From NCBI RefSeq assembly GCF_001279005.1, contig NZ_LGCN01000240.1, positions 62,001 to 126,000 of the forward strand: a DNA stretch of 64,000 nucleotides, written 5' to 3'. Shown piece by piece: positions 18,391 through 26,734 of this stretch. Under the pieces are notes generated by a model. It did no database searches. It was not told the origin of the DNA and was given only the letters and a program-made list of their open reading frames with translations. Position 1 is the first letter of the stretch; every line of letters begins with the position of its first letter. The position numbers and the translations under genes were made by a program. Origin of the DNA: Streptomyces caelestis. GTDB lineage: Bacteria > Actinomycetota > Actinomycetes > Streptomycetales > Streptomycetaceae.

Positions 18391-19065
18391 ATGCGTACAC
18401 AGAGCCCGTTGACCGGGCGTTCACGGTCGTCCCTCCGCCGGCCTCTCCAGGCACTCGTCATGGTGTTCGCCGTGGTCGTCGGCGCATTGGCCTGGTCGGC
18501 CCCCGCCCAGGCTCACGGCACCATCGTCAACCCCGCCTCCCGCGCGTACCAGTGCTGGAAGACGTGGGGCAGCAACCACACGAGCCCGGCCATGCAGACC
18601 GAAGACCCCATGTGTTATCAGGCGTTCCAGGCCAACTCCGACACCATGTGGAACTGGATGAGCGCGCTCCGCGACGGCCTCGGCGGCCAGTTCCAGGCGC
18701 GGACCCCCGACGGGACGCTCTGCAGCAACAACCTCTCGAGGAACGCCAGCCTGGACAAGCCCGGGCAGTGGAAGACGACCAACATCAGCAACAACTTCAC
18801 GGTCCAGCTGTACGACCAGGCGTCCCACGGCGCCGACTACTTCAAGGTCTACGTGAGCAAGCAGGGCTTCAACCCCAAGACCCAGACCCTGGGCTGGGGC
18901 AACCTCGACTTCATCACGCAGACCGGTCGCTACGCCCCGGCGCAGGACATCAGGTTCAACGTCAACACCTCCGGCTACACCGGACACCACGTCCTGTTCG
19001 TGATCTGGCAGGCCTCGCACCTCGACCAGGCCTACATGTGGTGCAGCGACGTGAACTTCGGCTGA
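18391..19065 (+). CDS. AA10 lytic polysaccharide monooxygenase, probably cellulose-active
   Basis: An exported copper enzyme that oxidatively cleaves crystalline polysaccharide. ATG 18391 follows AAGGAG. Residues 1-42 are a signal peptide ending AQA before HGTIVNP, so the mature protein starts with the copper-ligating histidine. The 224-residue precursor is one AA10 domain with no carbohydrate-binding module. The second ligand is probably His in YTGHHVLFVIWQASH, and the C-terminal AYMWCSDVNFG gives the axial aromatic residue. The SHLDQAYMWCSDV end resembles cellulose-active AA10 enzymes more than chitin-active ones. The CebR-type operator upstream supports induction by cellulose breakdown products. 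Confidence 0.93.
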   Translation: MRTQSPLTGRSRSSLRRPLQALVMVFAVVVGALAWSAPAQAHGTIVNPASRAYQCWKTWGSNHTSPAMQTEDPMCYQAFQANSDTMWNWMSALRDGLGGQFQARTPDGTLCSNNLSRNASLDKPGQWKTTNISNNFTVQLYDQASHGADYFKVYVSKQGFNPKTQTLGWGNLDFITQTGRYAPAQDIRFNVNTSGYTGHHVLFVIWQASHLDQAYMWCSDVNFG

Positions 19066-19130
19066 GCCGGAGAGCGCCGCGCACGGCACCGGCTTCGGCC
19101 GGGCGCCGGTAACCCGCCGCCCGGCCGACC

Positions 19131-19182
19131 GAGCCCCGTCGGGGCAGGGGACCCATTGGGTCACCCTGCCCCGACGGGGCTC
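19131..19182 (+). terminator. Strong hairpin downstream of the LPMO gene
   Basis: A 19-bp perfect stem (19131-19149 with 19164-19182) and a 14-nt loop follow the LPMO stop by 66 nt and precede the next plus-strand gene. This is consistent with rho-independent termination. Confidence 0.85.
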
Positions 19183-19339
19183 CCTGCGTTCCTGGTGTGA
19201 ACACGCCCGATCGCGCGGCAGTCTCCCGGCATCAGCGTCACCCCTCGGTCACAGAAGGCCGACAGGCCGCAACTTTCCCTGTGCGCCGTGGATCCAACCT
19301 GTGACCGCGACCCGTCTTCCCCGCGCATGGGAGCAGATC

Positions 19340-20830
19340 ATGACCCACAGACGTTCCACGGCGGTTGCCGCCGCGTCGTTCCTGCTGCTGAGCGGTGTGG
19401 CCCTCACCGCCGCGCCCGCGGCCTTCGCGGGCACGCCCGGCGGCACCTACGCCGACGACCGCGACAGCGACTTCGACGGCGACGGTTACGACGACGTCCT
19501 GACCGGCGCTCCGGGCGGCACCGACGGCGGCAAGAAGGGGGCGGGCTACGTCACCGTCCAGTACGGCGCCGCGAGCGGCATGGGCACCGCCACCAGCGTC
19601 CCCCGGGTCCGCACCGCCGTCTTCGGTCAGGCGACCGCGGGGGTCCCGGGCTCCGCCGAGTCCGGTGACGGCTTCGGCACCGCCGTGGCCACGGGGGACC
19701 TCGACGCCGACGGCTACGACGACGCGATCGTCGCCGCGCCGGGCGAGGACGAGGGTTCCATGAGCGACGCGGGCCGGGTGACGGTCCTCTACGGATCCCC
19801 GGCCGGCCTGACCCCCGCCCGCAGCGTCGCCCTGAGGTCGGACGCGCCCGCGGCGGACGCCCGGTTCGGCCTGGCCGTCGCCGCCGCCCGGCTCTCCGGA
19901 ACCGCACCGGGCGACGTCCTCGCCGTGGCCGACCGCGGGGGCGTCTCCCTGTTCACCTACGGCGCCGGCTCCCTGGAAGGAACGGGCCGGCTCGACACCG
20001 CCGGTGTCCCCGGCCGCGACTCGGTGCAGCCCGTTTCCCTGACCACCGGGAACTACGACGGCGACGGATACGCGGACCTGCTCGTGTCCGGCAGCAGCCT
20101 GGAGGAGGACTACAGGCCCCGGTCCTCCCTGTACATGGGTGCCGCGGACGGGCCGGCCTACACCCGCGACCTCGCCGGCGGCTCCGCCACGGCGTCCGGC
20201 GACATCAACGACGACGGATACGACGACCTGGTCTACGGCAGGCCCGACAAGCCCGAGGACGAGAACGAACCCCTCACGGGCGGATCCGCCGGCGTCTACC
20301 TGGGCTCCGAAGACGGCATGGAGAACGTGGACGAACTCGGCACTCCCGCACAGGTGTGGACCCAGTACACCGCCGGTGTGCCGGGCACCGCCGAACTCGG
20401 CGACGGCTTCGGCGCCGACGTCTCCCTCGCCGACATCGACGGTGACGGCTACGCCGACCTGGCCGTGGGCGTGCCCGGCGAGGACATCGGCGCCGTGGCG
20501 GACGCGGGCGGGGTGCGGATCCTGCGCGGTTCGGCCGCCGGGCTGACCGCGGTGGGCGCGAAGTCCTTCGACCAGAACTCGGCGGGCGTGCCCGGCACGG
20601 CGGAGAAGGGGGACCGCTGGGGCGGACAGGTCCGGCTCGCCGACACGGACGCCGACGGCCGCTGCGAGCTGCTGGCCGCGGCACCCGGCGAGAACACCGG
20701 CGACGGGGTGGTCTGGTGGCTCGCCGCCTCCACGACCGGGACGGTGAGCACCGGATCATGGTCGTACGGCGGAGGCTCACTCGGCGCTCCCGGAACCGAC
20801 GCGCGCTTCGGTACGTCGATCGACGAGTGA
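19340..20830 (+). CDS. Secreted FG-GAP (integrin alpha-like) repeat protein
   Basis: I start it at ATG 19340 (MTHRRSTAV) with GGGAG upstream rather than at the longer frame. Residues 1-32 form a signal peptide. The remaining 460 residues are FG-GAP/VCBS-type repeats with calcium-loop strings such as DFDGDGYDDVLTGAPG, LDADGYDDAIVAAPG, INDDGYDDLVYGRP, IDGDGYADLAVGVPG and TDADGRCELLAAAPG. About six to seven blades are visible, enough for one beta-propeller. Such proteins are exported or wall-associated in streptomycetes, with mostly unknown roles. The interspersed AGVPGTAE-GDGFG motifs match the family exactly. Confidence 0.9.
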   Translation: MTHRRSTAVAAASFLLLSGVALTAAPAAFAGTPGGTYADDRDSDFDGDGYDDVLTGAPGGTDGGKKGAGYVTVQYGAASGMGTATSVPRVRTAVFGQATAGVPGSAESGDGFGTAVATGDLDADGYDDAIVAAPGEDEGSMSDAGRVTVLYGSPAGLTPARSVALRSDAPAADARFGLAVAAARLSGTAPGDVLAVADRGGVSLFTYGAGSLEGTGRLDTAGVPGRDSVQPVSLTTGNYDGDGYADLLVSGSSLEEDYRPRSSLYMGAADGPAYTRDLAGGSATASGDINDDGYDDLVYGRPDKPEDENEPLTGGSAGVYLGSEDGMENVDELGTPAQVWTQYTAGVPGTAELGDGFGADVSLADIDGDGYADLAVGVPGEDIGAVADAGGVRILRGSAAGLTAVGAKSFDQNSAGVPGTAEKGDRWGGQVRLADTDADGRCELLAAAPGENTGDGVVWWLAASTTGTVSTGSWSYGGGSLGAPGTDARFGTSIDE

Positions 20831-21150
20831 GCCGACGCGGGCGCCGCTTCGCCGATCGTGCGGCGGACAGGTCCCGTCACAGGGTTCGTCAGGGGGCGGC
20901 CTCGGGGCCGCCAAGTCCCGCCGTGCTGTCCGAGCGGGCCTGAGGAGACCTTATGCGGGCGTGATGCGCACCGCATGCGTTGCGCGGCGAAGGAGGGACG
21001 GCTCCGGATCGCCGAGGCGGCCATGGGTGACGGCTGTACGAGGTTCGGGGCGCGTGCCGGGTCTGTGATCCGTCGTCAGGCGGCTGCCATCCGGCGGAGA
21101 CGGCAGGGTCGGCGAGGTGGTCGCACGGTGCTTGGGCGGAGGAACGTGTG
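20831..21150. other. Short gene-free region
   Basis: No supported gene between the FG-GAP protein and the tRNA terminator. A small plus-strand frame near 20860-21150 is rich in Arg and Gly and looks like chance. Confidence 0.5.
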
Positions 21151-21178
21151 AGGGGGCCCGGCTGACGCCGGGCCCCCT
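21151..21178 (-). terminator. Terminator of tRNA-fMet
   Basis: A 12-bp perfect stem (21151-21162 with 21167-21178) and 4-nt loop lie 6 nt beyond the tRNA 3' end on the minus strand. It could also stop plus-strand readthrough. Confidence 0.8.
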
Positions 21179-21184
21179 CTTTCG

Positions 21185-21258
21185 TAGCGGGGACAGGATT
21201 TGAACCTGCGACCTCTGGGTTATGAGCCCAGCGAGCTACCGAGCTGCTCCACCCCGCG
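21185..21258 (-). tRNA. tRNA-fMet (initiator), anticodon CAT
   Basis: The minus strand folds into a full cloverleaf of 74 nt without an encoded CCA. Anticodon loop CTCATAA sits on a stem closing with three G:C pairs (CTGGG/CCCAG). The first acceptor position is C and does not pair with its T partner. Both are initiator hallmarks. D-arm AGCTCGGTAGCT and T-arm GCAGGTTCAAATCCTGT are regular. Confidence 0.96.
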
Positions 21259-21289
21259 TCGGTAAGGACACTCTACACGGGTTTCAGAA

Positions 21290-21631
21290 GCCGGCGGGGA
21301 CGTCGGCCGCGGACGACGTTCTCGGCCTGGGGGCACCGCCTCGCCCATGAGCTCGGCTGTCCGGCGGTGGACGGCCGGTTCCGCCTCCAGTTCGGCGATC
21401 CGCCGTCGTGCGGCCACCGGCTCGGCCTGGTCCTCGCCGGCCGACACCGGGCAGTTGCCCGGTGTCGGCGAGGTGCTGACGGCGTCAGACGTAGATCGTC
21501 TGTTCACTGGCGCCGAGGTCGTGGGCAATCCGTCGGACGGGCCGGCCGGCTTCGACGGGAGCGAGGACCTCGTGCCGGAACTCGGCCGGGTGACTACGGG
21601 GTACGGAAGCCTCCTTGAGTGTCTGGAGCAT
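21290..21631 (-). pseudogene. IS3-family OrfA remnant next to the tRNA gene
   Basis: From ATG 21631 (GGAAG upstream) the frame reads MLQTLKEASVPRSHPAEF, EAGRPVRRIAHDLGASEQTI and then a stop. A shifted frame continues with VAARRRIAELEAEPAVHRRT and AELMGEAVPPG. Intact OrfA proteins read AEAVRLVEAGRPVRQVAHDLGVSDQTIYNW and then AKRRIAELETELAVHRRATELL. So this is an IS3 OrfA with a stop/frameshift near 21490. OrfB is absent. Its position about 30 nt from a tRNA gene fits tRNA flanks as insertion hot spots. Confidence 0.75.
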
Positions 21632-21743
21632 CTTCCGGCCGACAAGGTGACTCCACCGGGCCCGGGGCGCATCAGAGCCTCCATCAGACCCGGAGCGGTT
21701 CGGTTCCGGCGCGAGGTGCGCGGTTTCGCTGTCTGTGTCTTGG

Positions 21744-22682
21744 TCAGCGGGCCGGTCGTGCTGTGGTCGTTCGTCCGCTCAGGAGGGCGGTTTCGTAGTC
21801 CTTGAGGGTGCGGCCGGCTGTCCATCCTCGGGACTGGGCTTTGGACACGTCCAGGACCACGGAGTGCGCCAGTTGGTCCACGGCGTAGCGGGTGAGCGGC
21901 GGCTCCGCGCGCGGGCGCAGTCGGGCCGGCGTCCGGGCGGCGGCTGCCGCGGCCCGGGCCGCGGGCAGCGGGATGTGGCCGATGCGTGTCCGTACGCCGT
22001 GGGCGCGCAGGACCGTCCGGATCGCTTCGTCCCGGTCGTAGGGCGTCGGGTCGGCGATGTTGTAGGCGCCCGGCGGCCAGTCGGCGGCTGTGAGGCAGGC
22101 GTCGGTGAGGTTCTCGACGGCGGTCAGGCTGAGGCGGACGCTGGGTCCTGGCAGCATGAGCAGGCCGTGGCGGACGCGGGAGAGCAGCCGGGGCGCCAGG
22201 TGCGGGTCCCCCGCTCCGTAGACGGCCCGCGGTCGCAGTACGACGGCGCCCGCGGCGAGTGCCAGTGCTTCACCGGCGGCTTTGGTGCGGCCGTATGCGT
22301 TCAGGTGTCCGCGCACCGGATGGTCCTCGGTGATGCGGGCTCGCCCGGGGATGGGCGCGTAGACGCTGGCGCTGCTCACCCACACCACCGGCCGGCCGGC
22401 GGCCGCCTGCAGCAGCCGTGCCGTGCCGTCGACGTTGACGGCGTGCATGGTGGCCTCCGCCGTGGAGCCGGGCGCGGGGTCGCCGACGGCCGCCGCGCAG
22501 TGCACGACGAGGTCGGCGCCGGACAGGTCCGGCACCTGGCGGGTGGCGTCCCAGGGGGTGTGCCGGCCGACCGGGCCGGGGCGTCTGCCGACGCACAGGA
22601 CGTCGGCGCCGCGGGCGGCGGCTGTGGTGGCGATGTGCGAGCCGCAGAAGCCGCTCGCGCCGGTGACGGCGATGGTGGTCAT
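21744..22682 (-). CDS. OleD-like NAD(P)-dependent 2-alkyl-3-ketoacid reductase (SDR)
   Basis: A 312-residue extended SDR that ends the six-gene operon. The cofactor motif is TGASGFCGSHIA (residues 7-18). The catalytic serine lies in WVSSASVYAP and the YxxxK in NAYGRTKAAGE. OleD enzymes reduce the 2-alkyl-3-ketoacyl product of OleA to the 3-hydroxyacid that OleC then lactonises. Here the gene overlaps the P450 stop by 4 nt (ATGA). The operon context (OleA- and OleC-like genes on the same mRNA) is the main reason to prefer this role over a general epimerase or sugar reductase. Confidence 0.75.
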   Translation of the reverse strand: MTTIAVTGASGFCGSHIATTAAARGADVLCVGRRPGPVGRHTPWDATRQVPDLSGADLVVHCAAAVGDPAPGSTAEATMHAVNVDGTARLLQAAAGRPVVWVSSASVYAPIPGRARITEDHPVRGHLNAYGRTKAAGEALALAAGAVVLRPRAVYGAGDPHLAPRLLSRVRHGLLMLPGPSVRLSLTAVENLTDACLTAADWPPGAYNIADPTPYDRDEAIRTVLRAHGVRTRIGHIPLPAARAAAAAARTPARLRPRAEPPLTRYAVDQLAHSVVLDVSKAQSRGWTAGRTLKDYETALLSGRTTTARPAR

Positions 22683-23827
22683 CGGTTTTCCGCGGTTCGG
22701 CGGGCGTCGGTCGCCCGGATGGTGAGGGAGCGCCAGGTGGGCAGGGCCGCGCGCCGGTCCACGCGGGCGCGCAGGATGGCAGGGCGGTGGGGGGCGAGTG
22801 CGGCGAGGACGTCGTCGAGCTGGGTACGGGCCAGGCGTGCGCCGGGGCAGGCGTGGGGGCCGGCGCCGAAGACGAGCTGGGCCACGGCGGGTGGAGCGGG
22901 GTGCCGGGCGTTCGGTGGTTGGTCATGGGCCCGTGCGGCGTGCCGTGCCACCAGGAGCAGGCGGTCCCCGGCTCGTACCGGGCAGCGGTCCAGCTCCGCG
23001 TCGGCCCCCGCCACTCGGGGCAGCAGCGGGGAGGGGGCGGTCACTCGCAGTAGTTCGCCCACCAGGGCCGGGCGCAGTCGGTCGTCGGCCGCCTGCTCCC
23101 AGAGGCCCGCGTCGGCGCACCAGGCGGCGGCGCGCGGGAGGGCGGCGACGGTGGTGTTGACGGCGGCGAGCGCGAGCATGGCCCGCAGGGCCGGTCGGGT
23201 GGTTTCGCCGGATGCCGGGGTGAGCAGTGCCTCCAGTCGTGCCGTCGCTCCGGCGGCCGTGCGTGCGCTGCCCGGTCGCCGGGGACCGGGCAGGTGGTCG
23301 CGTACGGCGGCGGCCGCCGCCTCGGCTGCCGCCGCGGCGATGTCCTGCGGGTCGCCGCTCGTGCCCAGCAGCACGCACACGGTGGCTCCGGCCAGTTCAC
23401 GGGCCAGCGGTACGAGGTCGACGTCGCGGCCCGCGCGGAGCGGGGCGAGGCGGCGGTCCAGGACGTTCTGCCACACCGGGCGCAGTCGCTCCACTCCGGC
23501 GGTGCCGAGTTCGTCGGCGATGGCGCGTCGGGTGGCGCGGTGCTCGGCGCCTTCCTGGTCGAACAGCGTGCCGCCCTCGGACAGTTGTCGGGCGGCGCCG
23601 CCGGTGGTGCCGGTGGCGGTGCGGTTCAGCGGGACCTGGGTGAGGGCCTGTCGGTAGGGGGTGGCGCCGTGCACCAGCACCGTGCGGCCGATGCGGGTGA
23701 CCGTGCGGCGGCGGGCGGCGGCGAGGAGGGCGAACAGCACGGGGTGGGAGCGGGTGTACACGCGCCGGTCGCGGCGCCGGGCGGCGCGGAGTGTGGATGC
23801 GGTGGGGGTGGCGGGAGATGTGCTCAT
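22679..23827 (-). CDS. Cytochrome P450
   Basis: A 382-residue soluble bacterial P450. The haem loop is FGAGPHACPGARLAR with Cys about residue 335. An ExxR is seen in GELLRVTAP (about 272-276). The C-terminal half otherwise looks normal. The length is slightly under the usual 400. The substrate is presumably the lipid made by the surrounding Ole-like enzymes: hydroxylation or epoxidation of an alkyl chain is an inference. ATGA overlaps couple it to the genes before and after. The I-helix acid-alcohol pair is not obvious by eye, so an atypical oxygen-activation site is possible. No ferredoxin or reductase gene is nearby. Confidence 0.88.
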   Translation of the reverse strand: MSTSPATPTASTLRAARRRDRRVYTRSHPVLFALLAAARRRTVTRIGRTVLVHGATPYRQALTQVPLNRTATGTTGGAARQLSEGGTLFDQEGAEHRATRRAIADELGTAGVERLRPVWQNVLDRRLAPLRAGRDVDLVPLARELAGATVCVLLGTSGDPQDIAAAAAEAAAAAVRDHLPGPRRPGSARTAAGATARLEALLTPASGETTRPALRAMLALAAVNTTVAALPRAAAWCADAGLWEQAADDRLRPALVGELLRVTAPSPLLPRVAGADAELDRCPVRAGDRLLLVARHAARAHDQPPNARHPAPPAVAQLVFGAGPHACPGARLARTQLDDVLAALAPHRPAILRARVDRRAALPTWRSLTIRATDARRTAENR

Positions 23828-24519
23828 CTGGCGTGTACCTGTTTGGGGTCGGTGGGCCGGCAGCGGTGGTCCCCGTACTGCGGGAGGGTCCGGTGGGCGT
23901 CCCGGGTCCGTAGGCGGCGCGGGCCGGTGCGGGCCGCCATCGGCTCGGCACGGGTGTCGCGGTCGTTGTGCTCATGCGTCCGGGGGAAGAGGACGATGTC
24001 CTCGGGCGGTCCCTCCATCGGGGTGTGGGGTGTGCCGCCGCAGCGCGGGTGGGGCGCGGCCGCGAGGGCGAGGGGGTGGCCGTGGCGCAGCATGTGGGGT
24101 GTGCGGTGGCGCGGGTGTCCGGTGCGGTGGTGCCCGTGCGGTGCGATCGTCCCGGGGGCCGTCGGGAACAGGTGCCGCTCGGCGGGTGAGGGCTGCTCGT
24201 CCCGGCGTGGCAGGCCGCGGCCGCGGGCCGTCTGCGTTCCTCGCGCGAGCTCTGCGCGCGTCTGAGCGGTCCGGTCGGCGACGGGCAGGCAGTCGGCCGT
24301 GCGCACGAGCCGTCGGGGGCCGTGTGTGAGGGCGTACCGGAAGCCGGTGTCGGCGGCGCCGGTGTTCCGCTTCTCCTCGCGGACGAGGTGTGCGGGGAAG
24401 GGCGCGGTGGCGGCGCGGTGGCGTGCGAGGGCGGCGGTCGCGTCGGTGGGGGCGTTGTCGACGACGGTGCGCGCGACGCCGGTGTCGCTCCGGGAGGCGA
24501 GCGCGGCGGGGGCGGTCAT
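23824..24519 (-). CDS. Strongly diverged second GT2-like protein, probably non-catalytic
   Basis: ATG 24519 overlaps the ligase stop (ATGA), and its own stop overlaps the P450 start, so the 231-codon frame is fully embedded in the operon. Piecewise it resembles the intact GT2 encoded two genes upstream: VVDNAPTDATAALARH versus VVDNASTDGTAALAHD, ADTGFRYALTHG versus VDTGFRYAIEHG, RTADCLP versus RTDADCLP, and PMEGPPEDIVLF-like downstream blocks of GT2 relatives. The N-terminal nucleotide-sugar strand (VVVPAHQE) is absent and one Asp of the DxD is lost. The second half is rich in His, Pro, Arg and Thr. Either it is decaying without a frameshift or it has become a non-catalytic partner. Confidence 0.6.
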   Translation of the reverse strand: MTAPAALASRSDTGVARTVVDNAPTDATAALARHRAATAPFPAHLVREEKRNTGAADTGFRYALTHGPRRLVRTADCLPVADRTAQTRAELARGTQTARGRGLPRRDEQPSPAERHLFPTAPGTIAPHGHHRTGHPRHRTPHMLRHGHPLALAAAPHPRCGGTPHTPMEGPPEDIVLFPRTHEHNDRDTRAEPMAARTGPRRLRTRDAHRTLPQYGDHRCRPTDPKQVHAR

Positions 24520-25994
24520 CCCCGGCTCCGTTCGGCGAGGCGCCGGGCGGCGAGGCGCGCGGTCTCGGCACGGTCGGGCTTGCGGGAGCGGCCGGACACC
24601 GGGATGTCGGCGAACAGCACCGCGTCCGGCCGGGCGGTGCCCATGCGCTCCAGCGGTCCGTGCAGGGCTGCCCGCAGCGCGGCGCGGTCCGCCCCGCCGC
24701 CCGGCTGGACGACGGCGACCAGGCGCTCGTCGCCGTCGCCGGCCGGCACGCCCACGAGCAGGGCCAGTTCGACGCCTGGTACGTGCAGCGCCGGCTCGTA
24801 CAGTCCCGGGTAGATGTTCTCGGCGCGCCGCAGGACCATGTCCTTGCAGCGGCCTTCCAGTACGATCCGGCCGCCGTCGAAGCGTGCCCGGTCGCCGGTG
24901 GCGACCCACGGGTCGGGCTCTTCGCCCAGGTAGCGGTCCCGGGCGGCGGGGCCCGACAGCAGCAGTTCCCCGCGGGCGTCGGTCTTGGCCGCCACTTCGG
25001 GAAGGGGCGTGCCGACCAGGTCCCCGTCGCCGGTGAAGGCGGCCTTGTCGGCCTGCTCGACCGCCGCGGCGGGGAACAGCTCGGTCAGCGCGTAGACGCC
25101 CCACGCCTCCTCGGCGCCCGCGCGCTTGACGCGGGTGAGCAGGTCGGCGCTCGCGGGGGCCGAACCGGTCCACACCCGTCCGCAGAACCGGCCGTCCTTC
25201 GCGAGCAGCTGCCGCAGCTGTGGCGGCGTCAGATAGGTGGCCTGCGGCGCGAGGCGGCGCAGTTGCCGTGCCAGGACGTGCGGCGAGCGGGCGGGCAGGG
25301 CCACCGGCGCGCCGCTCGCGAGGGACGGCAGGAGGACGAAGAAGGTGCCGCCGAGGACGGGCCGTCCGGGCTCGGGCCGTACCAGCTCGGTCACCGTGGT
25401 CATGCCGGCGGCGAGCGAGGAGCGTGTGTGCACCACCGCGCGGGGTTGGGCGGTGGTGCCCGAGGTGAAGACGATGACCGCGTCGCCGTCCTCGTCCATA
25501 GGGGGCGGCAGCGGTACGGTTCGGACGTCGGCGTCCAGGGCCGGGGCGCAGCCGGGCGCTCGGGGTCCGATGGTGGCCACCGGTCCCAGCTCGGCGAGGT
25601 CGGGCAGGGCCAGGCGGGCTCGATGGGCGAGCGGCCGGGCCCATCCGGCGGCGGCCTGGGCGGCGGCGTCGGCGAGGACGATGCCGGGGCGTGCCAGGGC
25701 GAGTCGGGCACGCAGTACGTCCGCTCCGACGCCGGGGTCGAGCACCGCGGCGCGTGCCCCGAGCCGGTGCACGGCGAGCATCACCGCGAGGGCGCGGGGT
25801 CCGGGCCGGACAGCGACGCCGACGGTGGCGCCGCGTGCGACGCCCCGTCCGCGCAGGGCGGCCGTGTAGCGGTCGGCGAGGTCGGCCAGGTCTCCGTAGG
25901 TGGCCTTGGTGCGTACGGCGCCGGTGCGGGTGGCGCCCAGGACGGCGGGCCGGCCGGGGTGGCGCCGCAGGGTACGGGCGAGGGTGTCGAGCAT
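24516..25994 (-). CDS. OleC-like AMP-dependent synthetase (candidate beta-lactone synthetase)
   Basis: A 492-residue ANL-superfamily enzyme. The phosphate loop is VIVFTSGTTAQPRAVVHT (A3-type, about residue 170), followed by GVYALTELF (A5), WVATGDRARF (A7), GRCKDMVLRRAENIYPG (A8) and SGRSRKPDR with the A10 lysine. OleC adenylates a 2-alkyl-3-hydroxyacid and closes it to a beta-lactone. Ordinary acyl-CoA or fatty-acyl-AMP ligases share these motifs, so the Ole role rests on the company of OleA- and OleD-like genes. The start ATG overlaps the preceding glycosyltransferase stop (TGATG) and its stop overlaps the next start (ATGA). Confidence 0.75.
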   Translation of the reverse strand: MLDTLARTLRRHPGRPAVLGATRTGAVRTKATYGDLADLADRYTAALRGRGVARGATVGVAVRPGPRALAVMLAVHRLGARAAVLDPGVGADVLRARLALARPGIVLADAAAQAAAGWARPLAHRARLALPDLAELGPVATIGPRAPGCAPALDADVRTVPLPPPMDEDGDAVIVFTSGTTAQPRAVVHTRSSLAAGMTTVTELVRPEPGRPVLGGTFFVLLPSLASGAPVALPARSPHVLARQLRRLAPQATYLTPPQLRQLLAKDGRFCGRVWTGSAPASADLLTRVKRAGAEEAWGVYALTELFPAAAVEQADKAAFTGDGDLVGTPLPEVAAKTDARGELLLSGPAARDRYLGEEPDPWVATGDRARFDGGRIVLEGRCKDMVLRRAENIYPGLYEPALHVPGVELALLVGVPAGDGDERLVAVVQPGGGADRAALRAALHGPLERMGTARPDAVLFADIPVSGRSRKPDRAETARLAARRLAERSRG

Positions 25995-26734
25995 CAGCGA
26001 GGGTCCTCCCCGTGGCGGCCCGGGCCCTTGTCGAGGTACCAGCGGGCGGTGCCGACAAGGCCGTAGGCGCGCAGCCGGCGGGTGGAGTTCTCCACGAGCA
26101 TGCCGGGGGCGTGGACGATGGCGGTGGTGCGGCGGCGCACCCGGTTCAGGAAGAGCCGGTCGGTGGGGGACGGGCGGCGTGGCATCCCGCCGACGGCCTC
26201 GTACAGTGCGGCCGTGACGGCCATGTTGTTCCCGGCGTGCATCCGGTAGGGGGTGAGGTAGCCGTGGCGGCGATGGTGGGCGGGGCGTATGCGGCCGAAG
26301 AGGGCGGCCGTGCGGACCAGCAGGCGGAAGGCGGCCCGTCCCAGCGGCCCGTGCTCGTCGCGGCGTGCGTCGACGCGCCCGCAGACCAGGCCCGCGCCGC
26401 GCCGCAGGGCGCCGCGGGCGCCGGCTGTCCAGCCCGGGTGCGGCAGGCAGTCGGCATCGGTGCGGGCCAGCCAGGTCGCCCCGTGCTCGATCGCGTACCG
26501 GAAGCCGGTGTCCACCGCGCAGCCCACGCCCTTGTCCGGCTCGCTGAGGACGTGGACGGGGAAGGGCGCCCAGCGGGCGAAGTCGTGGGCGAGGGCGGCG
26601 GTGCCGTCGGTGGAGGCGTTGTCCACGACGACGAGAGTGAAGTCGCGGTCGTGCTGGGCCGCGAGTGCGTTCAGCGTGGCGCCGATGCGTGCGGCCTCCT
26701 GGTGCGCGGGCACCACCACCCACAGGGTGCTCAT
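25994..26734 (-). CDS. GT2-family glycosyltransferase in the Ole-like operon
   Basis: A soluble 246-residue GT-A enzyme with VVVPAHQEAARIGATLNALA, VVVDNASTDGTAAL, the DxD-type LARTDADCLPHPG and a later GNNMAVTAALYEAVGGMPRR, as in small actinobacterial GT2 proteins. The start overlaps the OleA-like stop (ATGA) and the stop overlaps the ligase start. A family-2 transferase in an Ole-type operon is unusual. It could glycosylate the lipid hydroxyl, or use its fold for another transfer. No sugar-nucleotide biosynthesis gene accompanies it, so a common pool donor is likely (inference). Confidence 0.88.
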   Translation of the reverse strand: MSTLWVVVPAHQEAARIGATLNALAAQHDRDFTLVVVDNASTDGTAALAHDFARWAPFPVHVLSEPDKGVGCAVDTGFRYAIEHGATWLARTDADCLPHPGWTAGARGALRRGAGLVCGRVDARRDEHGPLGRAAFRLLVRTAALFGRIRPAHHRRHGYLTPYRMHAGNNMAVTAALYEAVGGMPRRPSPTDRLFLNRVRRRTTAIVHAPGMLVENSTRRLRAYGLVGTARWYLDKGPGRHGEDPR

